Positions 1 through 7,504 of a stretch of DNA of 64,000 nucleotides are shown in pieces. This stretch comes from Modestobacter sp. L9-4 (GTDB lineage Bacteria; Actinomycetota; Actinomycetes; Mycobacteriales; Geodermatophilaceae), in contig NZ_CP077800.1 in NCBI RefSeq assembly GCF_019112525.1, forward strand, positions 2,604,001-2,668,000, in the 5' to 3' direction. Position 1 is the stretch's first letter; each line of letters starts with the position of its first letter. Both the position numbers and the translations under genes were made by a program. The notes under the pieces were generated by a model that saw nothing but the letters and a program-made list of their open reading frames with translations, ran no database searches and was not told the origin of the DNA.

Positions 1-2
1 CC

Positions 3-833
3 GGCATGGACGTCGTGCACGGCACCAAGCAGATCCTGCCCCGCGGGCTGCCCGGCACCGGCGTGCTCACCGTCCACGACATGCTCGCGCTGGACCGGCC
101 CTGGGACTTCGGCACGGCCAAGCGCTGGCTGCTGCGCACGCCCTACCTGGCCTCGCTGCGCCAGGCCGACGTGCTGCTGTGCGTCAGCGAGGCCACCCGC
201 GCCCGGCTGACCAGCTACCTGCCCTCGGTCGCCGAGCGCATCCAGGTCGTGCCGCACCCCGACGCCTCCCCGCTCACCGGCGCCCCGGCCCAGCCGGTGC
301 CCGAGCTGGCCGGCCGCACCTTCGCCCTCGTCGTCGGCGACCCCTCGCCGCGCAAGAACGTCGGCCTGGTCGTCGACGCCTGGGAGCAGGTGCACGCCCA
401 GGACCCCGACGCCGTGCTGGCCGTCGTGGGCCCCGACAGCTGGGGCCCCACCGACCGCGGCCAGGCCTTCGCCCGGCTGGTCGACGCCGGTGCCGTCGCC
501 GCGCTCGGGCACGTGCCCGACCCGCAGCTGCGCTGGCTGTACGAGAACGCCCGCGTGGTGCTCTGCCCCAGCCTCGCCGAGGGCTTCGGCCTCCCGGCCG
601 CCGAGGCGCTGGCGGTGGGCGCCACCGTGCTGACCTCGGAGGACCCGGCGCTGGCCGAGGCCTCCGCCGGGCGTGCCGAGCGGCTGCCCGCCCGCCGCCC
701 CGAGGTGTGGGCCGAGGCCGTGCTGCGGCACCTCGGCGCCCCACCCGCGCCCCGCACCCCACCGGAGCCCCGCCGTACCTGGGCCGATGTCGTCGACGAG
801 TCACTGGAGGCGGTGCGCGGTGCCAGGCGCTGA
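3..833 (+). CDS. glycosyltransferase, GT4 type (5' part outside window)
   Basis: The frame is open to the left edge, so this is the 3' part of a gene; the visible ~276 residues hold most of a GT-B fold. A Rossmann start with GDPSPRKN around residue 110 and the C-terminal nucleotide-sugar motif (PSLAEGFGLPAAEAL, an E-x7-E signature, near residue 190) are typical of GT4 enzymes. Such enzymes transfer a sugar from a nucleotide donor to a glycan or lipid-linked acceptor on the inner face of the membrane; the sugar cannot be told from the sequence. It overlaps the next gene by 14 bp, so the two are probably co-transcribed, and it lies at the edge of a polysaccharide gene group. An internal ATG at position 6 is not likely to be the true start because it would remove the N-terminal acceptor domain. 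Confidence 0.85.
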   Translation, partial: GMDVVHGTKQILPRGLPGTGVLTVHDMLALDRPWDFGTAKRWLLRTPYLASLRQADVLLCVSEATRARLTSYLPSVAERIQVVPHPDASPLTGAPAQPVPELAGRTFALVVGDPSPRKNVGLVVDAWEQVHAQDPDAVLAVVGPDSWGPTDRGQAFARLVDAGAVAALGHVPDPQLRWLYENARVVLCPSLAEGFGLPAAEALAVGATVLTSEDPALAEASAGRAERLPARRPEVWAEAVLRHLGAPPAPRTPPEPRRTWADVVDESLEAVRGARR

Positions 834-1338
834 GGGAACGCAGGACGGTCGGCTGACCGACGTCCTGTCCACGCCGGTCTACGGCGAGACGCTGACCGTG
901 CTGCACGTGGCACCGGCCGGCGGTGCCGACCAGGTGGCCGCGGTCGCGGCCACGCAGTCCGCGGCCGGCTGGTCGAGCACCGTGGTCGACGCCGCCGCGC
1001 TGGCCGCCTCCCCGCTCGAGGGCGTCGACGTCGTCGTGCTGTGGGGGCTGACCGCCGCCGAGAGCCGGGACGCCGTGGCCGGGCGGACGCCGACCGTCGT
1101 GGTGTTCGACGAGGACGACGTCCGCCGCGTGCTGCGCCGTCCCGACCGCTGGGTGCGCGAGTTCCGCCGCACCCCGCACACCAACCTGCTGCTGGTGCCG
1201 GCCGGGCTGGCCGAGCGGTACACCCGCACCGGCCCGCCCGTGCCGCTGGCGCACCGCCCGGCGGACCTGCCGGCCGCGGCAGCGGTGGAGCTGCTGTCGG
1301 GCTGGCTGGCCCGCGCCTACGCCTACGGGAGGCGCTGA
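820..1338 (+). CDS. hypothetical protein, possible truncated glycosyltransferase-like Rossmann domain
   Basis: About 172 residues, not assigned to a known family. I chose the GTG at 820 because a GGAGG lies at 806-810, nine bases upstream; the frame is open further upstream, but that part has no coding character and overlaps the glycosyltransferase. The start TVLHVAPAGGADQVAAVA resembles the first beta strand and nucleotide-facing loop of GT4 enzymes, but the protein ends before a full C-terminal domain, so it may be a degenerate or accessory glycosyltransferase domain. It overlaps the previous gene by 14 bp and converges with the beta-helix gene, the two stops being separated by one base. 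No signal peptide or membrane segment is visible. Confidence 0.6.
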   Translation: MPGAEGTQDGRLTDVLSTPVYGETLTVLHVAPAGGADQVAAVAATQSAAGWSSTVVDAAALAASPLEGVDVVVLWGLTAAESRDAVAGRTPTVVVFDEDDVRRVLRRPDRWVREFRRTPHTNLLLVPAGLAERYTRTGPPVPLAHRPADLPAAAAVELLSGWLARAYAYGRR

Positions 1339-1339
1339 C

Positions 1340-2947
1340 TCACCAGCCGCGCTGGTCGGGCACCGGGACGCCGTCGCGCAGGGTGCTCAGCAGCCGGACG
1401 GCCGGGCGGGCGTTGGTCCAGGAGGTGCTCCGCGCGCCGTTGCGCACGTCGAGGCCCTGCAGGGTCACCCGCTGCACCCCGGCGCCCGTCTCGGCCAGCA
1501 CGCCGGCGTCCCAGGGTGCGGTGCCCCGGGTGCCGGAGACGGCCAGGCCGCGCACCGTGATGTCGCTGGTCATCGTGCCGGCGTTGCCGCCGTAGACCAG
1601 CACCGCGCCGTGGTCCTTGGTGGTGTTGCGGTTCGCCCCGGTCACGGTGCCGCCGTCGACGAGCACGTTGCGCGAGGGGAAGGTCCAGTACGGGTCGCCC
1701 TCGCTGCCCAGGTAGATGCCGGCCGCGTCGGTGTCCCGCACGGTCACGTTCGTGTACGTGACGTCGTTGCCGCCGACCACCGAGATGCCGCGGCCCCAGG
1801 TCGTGCCGTTGACCGTGGGGGACTCGATGCGGATCCGCGCGCAGGGCACCCCGTCCTTCATGTAGGACACCACCGCGACGCCGTCGTCCCCGGTGTTCGT
1901 GGTGACCGGGGAGACCACCCGGCCGTCGTGCGAGCCGCCGGTGATGTGGATGCCGTCGGCCCGGCTGTCGGCCACGGTCACCCGGTCGAGCAGGAACTGC
2001 CCGGAGCCGTGCGTGACGGCCACGCCCGCGCCGCCGGTGCTCTTCACGCTGATGCCGCGCAGGGTGACCCGGTCGGCGGCGTGCACCCAGACCTTGGTGG
2101 TCTCCCACTCGTCCCAGCGCCGGGTGGTGTTGGGCGAGGTGAGCGTCAGGCCGGTCACCGTGACGTCGTCGGCGTCGATGCGCAGGGTCGACAGCCGCTC
2201 GTTGGTGGCCCGCAGCACGGCGCCGGTGCCGTCGATCAGCGTGCCGTTGCGGCGCACGAGCAGCACGTTGGAGTGCAGGTAGGTGGCGCCCGCACGGAAG
2301 GTCAACGTGGTGCCCGCCGGGACGGAGTCCAGCGCCCGCTGCAGTGCTGCGGTGTCGTCGGTGGTCGCGTTGCCCGTCGCGCCGAAGCTCTCCACGGGGA
2401 CCCGCGCGCCGGCGGGGCTGACGACGGCGGCCGGGGCGACCACGGCCAGCGGGGCGGGGGCCACCGCGACCGTCGTGCCGGTGCCGGCCGGGGCGGCGGC
2501 CCGCGCCGTCGAGCCGGCCCGCGCGGCGGCGGTGGCGGAGGCCGTCGCCGGAGCGGCGGTGGTGCCGGTCGTCGTCCGAGCGGTCGTCACCGGGGCGGCC
2601 GGGGCCACCGCCGTGGGCGCGGCGGCCGGGACGGCGGAGGTCGGGGCGGGGGTGGGGGTCGCCACCGGGGTGCCGGCCGGGACGGGCACCGACGCGGTCG
2701 GCACCGGTGCCGTGGTCGGCGCACCGGCCAGCGGCACGAACGCCGTGGTGTCCTCGGCGACGGCCGCGGTGGGCTGCCCGGTGAACAGCGAGGCGGCGGT
2801 GACGCCGGCGACGCAGACCGCGACGGCGGCGCTGACCCCGGCGAGCCGGCGACGGGCGCGGCGGGGCTGCGGCTCGCTCGTGGCGACGTCGTCGGCGAAG
2901 AAGTCGCTGCGGACGTCGTCGCGCAGGGACGGCGAGGACGGGGTCAT
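1340..2947 (-). CDS. membrane-anchored right-handed beta-helix protein (pectate-lyase superfamily)
   Basis: About 535 residues. A short cytoplasmic start with an RRARRR cluster is followed by one membrane segment (about residues 34-54), a long Ala/Pro/Thr/Val linker (about 60-180), then a parallel beta-helix domain that opens with the pectate-lyase-superfamily start VESFGATGNATTDDTAALQ (near 184) and runs to the end. The linker suggests a cell-wall-spanning stalk that presents the helix outside. The ATG at 2947 is preceded by GGAGG five bases upstream; an in-frame start 12 codons earlier has no such site. It is a close paralog of the protein at 4701-6047 (shared GDDGVAVVSYMKDG, TVNGTTWGRG, DAAG-YxGSEGDP and a PDQ-GW end). 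The likely role is binding or cleaving the polysaccharide made by neighbouring genes. That role is inferred, and no catalytic residues could be assigned. Confidence 0.85.
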   Translation of the reverse strand: MTPSSPSLRDDVRSDFFADDVATSEPQPRRARRRLAGVSAAVAVCVAGVTAASLFTGQPTAAVAEDTTAFVPLAGAPTTAPVPTASVPVPAGTPVATPTPAPTSAVPAAAPTAVAPAAPVTTARTTTGTTAAPATASATAAARAGSTARAAAPAGTGTTVAVAPAPLAVVAPAAVVSPAGARVPVESFGATGNATTDDTAALQRALDSVPAGTTLTFRAGATYLHSNVLLVRRNGTLIDGTGAVLRATNERLSTLRIDADDVTVTGLTLTSPNTTRRWDEWETTKVWVHAADRVTLRGISVKSTGGAGVAVTHGSGQFLLDRVTVADSRADGIHITGGSHDGRVVSPVTTNTGDDGVAVVSYMKDGVPCARIRIESPTVNGTTWGRGISVVGGNDVTYTNVTVRDTDAAGIYLGSEGDPYWTFPSRNVLVDGGTVTGANRNTTKDHGAVLVYGGNAGTMTSDITVRGLAVSGTRGTAPWDAGVLAETGAGVQRVTLQGLDVRNGARSTSWTNARPAVRLLSTLRDGVPVPDQRGW

Positions 2948-3455
2948 CGGGGCCTCCAGGAGGCTGTTCGCCGCACCGGGCACGGAGCAGGCGGGCAGGT
3001 CGGAGTGGTCGCGGTGCAGGGCACCGCGGACCGGCTGGCTCCGGGGACGCCCACGACGGTGTGCGTCATCCCCACGGGACCCACTATGTGGTCACCCGCG
3101 GCCGGATCCGGTGAACGGCGCGACAACGTCACCGCACACTGCACACTCGTCCCATGTGACACAGGGGTGTCACGGGGACGGTGGACGGTCCGGGTATCGG
3201 CAGCCACCGCGCCGACCGTGACCACCCGTGGCCGGACGCTGCCGAGGAGCGCACGACGCGGCGGAGAACGGACCGGACCGGCCGGTTCTCCCTCGTGCGA
3301 GGCAGATCATGGACCGATCACCGCCCCGACGTGGGAAGATCGTCATCCCAGGCCGGGCGCGGGTGAGCTCCTCACGACCCGTCGCGGCCCGGTGACCCAC
3401 GACCGACCGTGCAGGCGGGCCAGATCCGGCGCCTCATCAGCGAGCGGAGACGACT
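2948..3455. promoter_or_regulatory. 508-bp divergent intergenic region with an 18-bp palindrome
   Basis: This region separates the divergent beta-helix gene (start 2947, minus) and acyltransferase gene (start 3456, plus), so it should carry both promoters. It holds a perfect 7-bp inverted repeat, GTGACAC at 3156-3162 and GTGTCAC at 3167-3173 with a 4-base spacer, which looks like a dimer-binding operator. No convincing gene was found in it. The palindrome is seen directly; its role is inferred. Confidence 0.4.
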
Positions 3456-4688
3456 CTGACAGCGGCAACCGGCCAGGCACCCGCGCACAGCCGCGGCCTG
3501 GACGTCCTGCGGGGCGTCGCGGCCCTGCTGGTCGTGTTCGGCCACGCGCGCGGCGACGTCTTCACCGTCCGTGGTCTGGACCCCGCCGGGTCGGGCCTGC
3601 TGCGGCTGCTCCTCCTGCCGGCGTCCTTCGCCCAGGAGGCCGTCGCGGTCTTCTTCGTGCTCAGCGGCTACCTCGTCGGCGGGCAGGTGCTGCGTCAGGC
3701 GCGGGCCGACCGCTTCGACTGGCGGGTGTACCTGGCCAAGAGGCTCTCCCGGCTGTGGACGGTCCTGCTGCCCGGCCTGGTGCTCACCGCTCTCGTCGAC
3801 GCCGTCAGCCGGCAGATCGACGCCGGCCGGCTCGCCTCGCTGCAGGCCGTGCACGGCGACGGCGTCGGGCAGGGCCTGTGCAACGCCGCGTTCCTGATGC
3901 CCACGCGGTGCCTGGAGTTCGGGTCCAACGAGTCGCTGTGGTCGCTGGCCTACGAGTTCTGGTTCTACGTCCTGTTCGCCGGCCTGACCATCGGCTGGTA
4001 CGCCGCCCGCCGCGGCCGCCGGCTGATCGCGCTGGTCAACCTCGCCGTCGCCGTCGGCTCGGTCGCCCTGTTCGGTGTCCAGCTGCTCGTGCTCTTCCCC
4101 GCCTGGCTGATCGGCGTGGTGGTCGCCGAGGTGCAGTCGCGGTCGCCGCGCCGCGACGCCCCGGTGGCACCCGTCTGGCGGCAGCGGGCCGGCTGGGCGG
4201 GCGCCCTCGCCCTGCTGGGTGCGGCGTTCCTCGCCTCGAACCTGCTGAAGCTGGGCGACGGCGTCCGCGAGCTGGTGATCGGTCTGGCCACGGTGCCGCT
4301 GGTGTGGCTCTGCCTGCGCACGTCCAGCGTCCCCGACCGCGGCTGGTTCCGTGCCGGTGAGTGGCTGGGCAGCTGGTCGTACTCGCTGTACGTGTTCCAC
4401 CGGCCGCTGGTCGTGCTGGTGGTGGTGGCCTCCAGCGGGTGGTGGGGCGACGACCCGCGGGCGTCCACGCTGGCGCTCTACGTGATCGCCGCGGTGGTGG
4501 CCGTGGCCGTCTACCCGCTGTACCGGCTCACCGAGCACCACACCGACCGCATGCGGGCCCTCGCCCTGCGGCTCGTCGGGCGCGCCCCGGGTTCCGGGCC
4601 CCGGCACGCCGCCCCCCGGCACGCCGCGGGCGCACCGCCGGCGGGCAGCACGTCGGTCCGGGCGCCCTCCCCGGCCGACCCGGCCTGA
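3456..4688 (+). CDS. acyltransferase 3 family membrane protein (exopolysaccharide O-acyltransferase type)
   Basis: About 410 residues with roughly ten hydrophobic segments. The start of the acyltransferase-3 domain is visible (RGLDVLRGVAALLVVFGHARG, with the catalytic-type His in FGH), followed by FFVLSGYLVGG and a YxxRLxRLW-like KRLSRLW. The family moves acyl groups from CoA to sugars of surface glycans across the membrane. There is no ATG or GTG upstream of this motif in frame; the GTG at 3534 would cut the first helix. The CTG at 3456, preceded by GGAG at 3446-3449, gives a sensible N terminus, so a CTG start is proposed. The C terminus is a polar Ala/Pro/Arg tail. The gene sits between two paralogous beta-helix genes and probably acts on the same glycan (inference). 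Confidence 0.85.
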   Translation: MTAATGQAPAHSRGLDVLRGVAALLVVFGHARGDVFTVRGLDPAGSGLLRLLLLPASFAQEAVAVFFVLSGYLVGGQVLRQARADRFDWRVYLAKRLSRLWTVLLPGLVLTALVDAVSRQIDAGRLASLQAVHGDGVGQGLCNAAFLMPTRCLEFGSNESLWSLAYEFWFYVLFAGLTIGWYAARRGRRLIALVNLAVAVGSVALFGVQLLVLFPAWLIGVVVAEVQSRSPRRDAPVAPVWRQRAGWAGALALLGAAFLASNLLKLGDGVRELVIGLATVPLVWLCLRTSSVPDRGWFRAGEWLGSWSYSLYVFHRPLVVLVVVASSGWWGDDPRASTLALYVIAAVVAVAVYPLYRLTEHHTDRMRALALRLVGRAPGSGPRHAAPRHAAGAPPAGSTSVRAPSPADPA

Positions 4689-4700
4689 CCGGGCGGTCGG

Positions 4701-6047
4701 TCACCAGCCCGACTGGTCCGGCACCGCCGCGTCGTCGTCGGTCAGCCCGGACGTGCGCACCTGCGCGGGCTCGTTGGTCCAGAACGGCTCCTTCGCGCCG
4801 GCGCTGATCGCCAGGTCGCTGAGGTCGATCCGCTCCAGCTGCGCACCGGGGTCGGCCAGCACGCCGGCGTCCCAGGGCGAGCTGGTGCGGGTGCCGCTGA
4901 TGGTCAGGCCGCGCACGGTGACGTCGCTGGTGGTCGTGCCGGAGCTGCCGGCGTAGACCAGCACGGCGCCGTGGTCCTTCTCGGCGTTGGTGTTCGCCCC
5001 GGTCACGGTGCCGCCGTCGACGAGCACGCCCACCGAGGCGTAGGTGAAGTACGGGTCGCCCTCGCTGCCCACGTAGACGCCCGCGGCGTCGGTGTCGTGC
5101 ACGGCGACGTCCGTGTAGGTGATGTCGTTGCCGCCCACCACCGACACGCCCCGGCCCCACGTGGTGCCGTTCACGGTCGGGGACTCGACGGTCACCCGCT
5201 CGCACGGGCCGCCGTCCTTCATGTAGGACACCACCGCGACGCCGTCGTCGCCGGTGCCGGTCGTGACGGGGGAGACCACCCGGCCGTCGTGGGCCCGGCC
5301 GGTGATGTGGATGCCGTCGGCCCGGCTGTCGGTGACGGTGACGTGGTCGAGCAGGAAGCCGCCGGCGCCGTCGTTGATGCCGATGCCGGCCGCGGCGGAG
5401 CCGTTGACGTGCACGTCGCGCAGGACGGCGTCGTCGGCGGAGATCCACACCTTGGTCTGCTCGAAGCCGTCCCAGCGCTTGGTGGTGGTGGGCGTGGTGA
5501 GCGTCAGCCCGGTGACCGTGACGCCCGGGGCGGCCACGTGCAGGGCGGAGGCCTCCTCGCGGGTGGCCACCAGCGTGGCGCCGGTGCCCTCGATGGAGAG
5601 GTCGCGCGTGCCGACGGTGAGGATCGCCGAGTGCAGGTAGGTGCCCCCGTCGCGCAGCTGGAGGGTGCTGCCGGCCGGCAGGGTGTCCAGTGCCCGCTGC
5701 AGCCCGGCGGTGTCGTCGTGCACCCCGTCGCCCACGGCGCCGAACAGGGACGCCGGCACCTGCCACGCGGAGCCGCCGGCGACGGCGGCACCCACGGCGA
5801 GGGCGGCGCCGCCCACGGTCGGGGCGATCCAGCCGCGCCCCGACGGGGTGCCCGGGTCACCGGGCGCCCCGGCGACCTCCGCGCCGGCTGCCGGGCCGCT
5901 GACGGGGGAGACACCGGTGGCGCTGACGCCGGTGGCGGCCATCGCGGCCAGGGCCAGCGCGAGGGAGCCCAGGCGCAGCCGGGTGGCGGTCGAGGGGCTG
6001 GCCGGCCAGGTGAGGACGAGCGGGCCGGCGGCGGTCGATGAGGTCAT
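4701..6047 (-). CDS. membrane-anchored right-handed beta-helix protein, paralog of the 1340-2947 product
   Basis: About 448 residues: an N-terminal membrane segment (about 25-45), a Gly/Pro/Ala linker shorter than in the paralog, then a beta-helix starting with ASLFGAVGDGVHDDTAGLQ near residue 99. The body matches the protein at 1340-2947 almost motif for motif, including the PDQSGW end. The ATG at 6047 overlaps the stop of the upstream glycosyltransferase as ATGA (4 bp), which fixes the start and indicates translational coupling. It is therefore expressed with a GT4 enzyme, supporting a role on the glycan being built. Hydrolase, lyase or epimerase activity are all possible for this fold; none is shown by the sequence. 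Confidence 0.85.
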   Translation of the reverse strand: MTSSTAAGPLVLTWPASPSTATRLRLGSLALALAAMAATGVSATGVSPVSGPAAGAEVAGAPGDPGTPSGRGWIAPTVGGAALAVGAAVAGGSAWQVPASLFGAVGDGVHDDTAGLQRALDTLPAGSTLQLRDGGTYLHSAILTVGTRDLSIEGTGATLVATREEASALHVAAPGVTVTGLTLTTPTTTKRWDGFEQTKVWISADDAVLRDVHVNGSAAAGIGINDGAGGFLLDHVTVTDSRADGIHITGRAHDGRVVSPVTTGTGDDGVAVVSYMKDGGPCERVTVESPTVNGTTWGRGVSVVGGNDITYTDVAVHDTDAAGVYVGSEGDPYFTYASVGVLVDGGTVTGANTNAEKDHGAVLVYAGSSGTTTSDVTVRGLTISGTRTSSPWDAGVLADPGAQLERIDLSDLAISAGAKEPFWTNEPAQVRTSGLTDDDAAVPDQSGW

Positions 6048-7156
6048 CCGGCCTCCAGAAGGCTCAGCAGCTGTGTGGCAGTGGTCTCGTAGGACGTCGC
6101 CGCGGCGAACCGGGTGGAGGCAACGGTACGGCCGATCGCGGCCTCGTGGGCGGCGAGCGCGGGGTCGAGCAGCCGCGCGGTGAGCTCCCGGGCGAGCACC
6201 GGGACGTCGAAGGGGGCCACCGCGGTGCCCGAACCGCCCAGGTAGGTGCCGATGCCGGCCACGTCGAAGGCGACGACGCTGCGCTCGCTGGCCATCGCCT
6301 CCATGGCCACCAGCGGCAGCCCCGCCTCCCACCGGGACGGCACGGCGACGACGTCGGCGGCGGCGTACCACTCGGCGAGCCGCTCACCGGGCACGAAGGA
6401 CACCGACCCGTCGGCCCGGGCGCGCAGCTCCGCCTCGTCCGGGCCGCCGCCGACCAGCACCAGCCGGGCGTCCGGCACCTCCCGGCGCACCGCCGGCCAC
6501 GCCTCCAGCAGCAGGTCCTGCCCCTTCTGCCGCGCCAGCCGCCCGACGCAGACGACGGTCGGTGCCCCGTCGGCCTCCAGGCCGAGCGCCGCGCGGGTGG
6601 CCGCCCGGTCCCGCGGCGTCCAGGCCTGCGGGTCGACGCCGTTGGGGATGACCACGGCCCGGCCGGTGATGCCCGCGGCCGCACCGGTGGCCCGCTCGGC
6701 CTCGCTCACGTTGATCGTGAGGTCGGTCCAGCGCTGCGCCGTCCGCTCCCACAGCCGGGTGGCCGTCTGCACCGGACCGGTCACGGCCTCGAAGGACCAC
6801 GCGTGCGGCTGGAACACCGTCGGCAGGCTGCCGCGCACCGCCAGCCGGCCGGCCAGCCCGGCCTTGGCGCTGTGCAGGTGCAGCACGTGCGGCTCGGCCG
6901 CAGCCACCAGGCGCCGCAGGGCGAGCGTCTCGCCGGGCACCGAGGGCCCGGGGGAGCGGGTCGCCCGCCACGGGAGCAGCTGCGCGCCGGCGTCCCGCAC
7001 GGTGGCGGCCAGCCAGCCCTCGTCGGGGCAGGCGACCTGCACGTCCCAGCCCCGCGCGACCTGGTCGCGCACGAGGCCGCCGACGACCTTGGCCACCCCG
7101 GCCTCCACCGGTTGGCTCACGTGCAGTACCCGCGGTGCTCTCCGCTCTCCGTCCAC
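6044..7156 (-). CDS. glycosyltransferase family 4 protein
   Basis: 370 residues, normal for GT4. The N-terminal acceptor domain begins PRVLHVSQPVEAGVAKVVGG, typical of GT4 enzymes (glycine-rich loop after strand 1). The C-terminal donor domain has VGRLARQKGQDLLLEA near residue 202 and the E-x7-E motif (EAGLPLVAMEAM) near 275. No signal or membrane segment, so it is expected at the cytoplasmic membrane face. The start is a GTG at 7156. Its stop overlaps the ATG of the beta-helix gene, so the two form an operon transcribed away from the sugar transferase at 7505. Donor and acceptor are not predictable. Confidence 0.9.
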   Translation of the reverse strand: MDGERRAPRVLHVSQPVEAGVAKVVGGLVRDQVARGWDVQVACPDEGWLAATVRDAGAQLLPWRATRSPGPSVPGETLALRRLVAAAEPHVLHLHSAKAGLAGRLAVRGSLPTVFQPHAWSFEAVTGPVQTATRLWERTAQRWTDLTINVSEAERATGAAAGITGRAVVIPNGVDPQAWTPRDRAATRAALGLEADGAPTVVCVGRLARQKGQDLLLEAWPAVRREVPDARLVLVGGGPDEAELRARADGSVSFVPGERLAEWYAAADVVAVPSRWEAGLPLVAMEAMASERSVVAFDVAGIGTYLGGSGTAVAPFDVPVLARELTARLLDPALAAHEAAIGRTVASTRFAAATSYETTATQLLSLLEAG

Positions 7157-7504
7157 GGCCCCAGCATGTACGCCGTTCGGGGGAACCTGGAATCGGTTCT
7201 GGTTCCGAGACCCCGGTGACTCATCTCACCGGTGCCCGACGTGTCGCTGCGACGCCTTGCTGAGGGGCTCCTGTGCTGCGCGAGCCGTGACGCTCCGTGT
7301 GCAGGCACACCCGAAGAGGTGTAGTGAACCTCGCGGAGGGTGAGCTCCGAAGACGGGGGGACAGCCGAGGGGCGTGCGATCGACCAGGCGCGGACAGCGG
7401 GTTCTCCGCTACGTTCGTGCAGGTCGGCCGAACAACGGCGTTCCCGGCGATGCAGGACCGCGGTCCCACCGCGGTCTCCGCCGAGTTCACCGGGGGCTTA
7501 CACA
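7157..7504. promoter_or_regulatory. 348-bp divergent intergenic region with a foldable leader
   Basis: Region between the GT4 gene (minus) and the sugar transferase (plus). Two things stand out. GGAACC at 7182-7187 and GGTTCC at 7201-7206 form a 25-bp spaced palindrome that could be an operator. At 7293-7338 the plus strand can fold into a three-way junction: CTCC (7293-7296) with GGAG (7335-7338) closes two hairpins, GTGTG/CACAC (7297-7301 with 7306-7310) and GAGGT/ACCTC (7316-7320 with 7328-7332). This lies about 165 bases before the sugar transferase start and could be a structured 5' leader. No known riboswitch family was recognised. Confidence 0.35.

Noticed and set aside
3155-3174. The palindrome as a classical CRP site
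   Set aside because: The TGTGA and TCAC halves are spaced too far apart for the usual TGTGA-N6-TCACA arrangement.
1610-4360. Open frame of 916 codons on the plus strand
   Set aside because: It lies opposite a clear beta-helix gene, is rich in Arg/Gly/His/Asp repeats and has no domain; a product of the strong GC bias at third positions.
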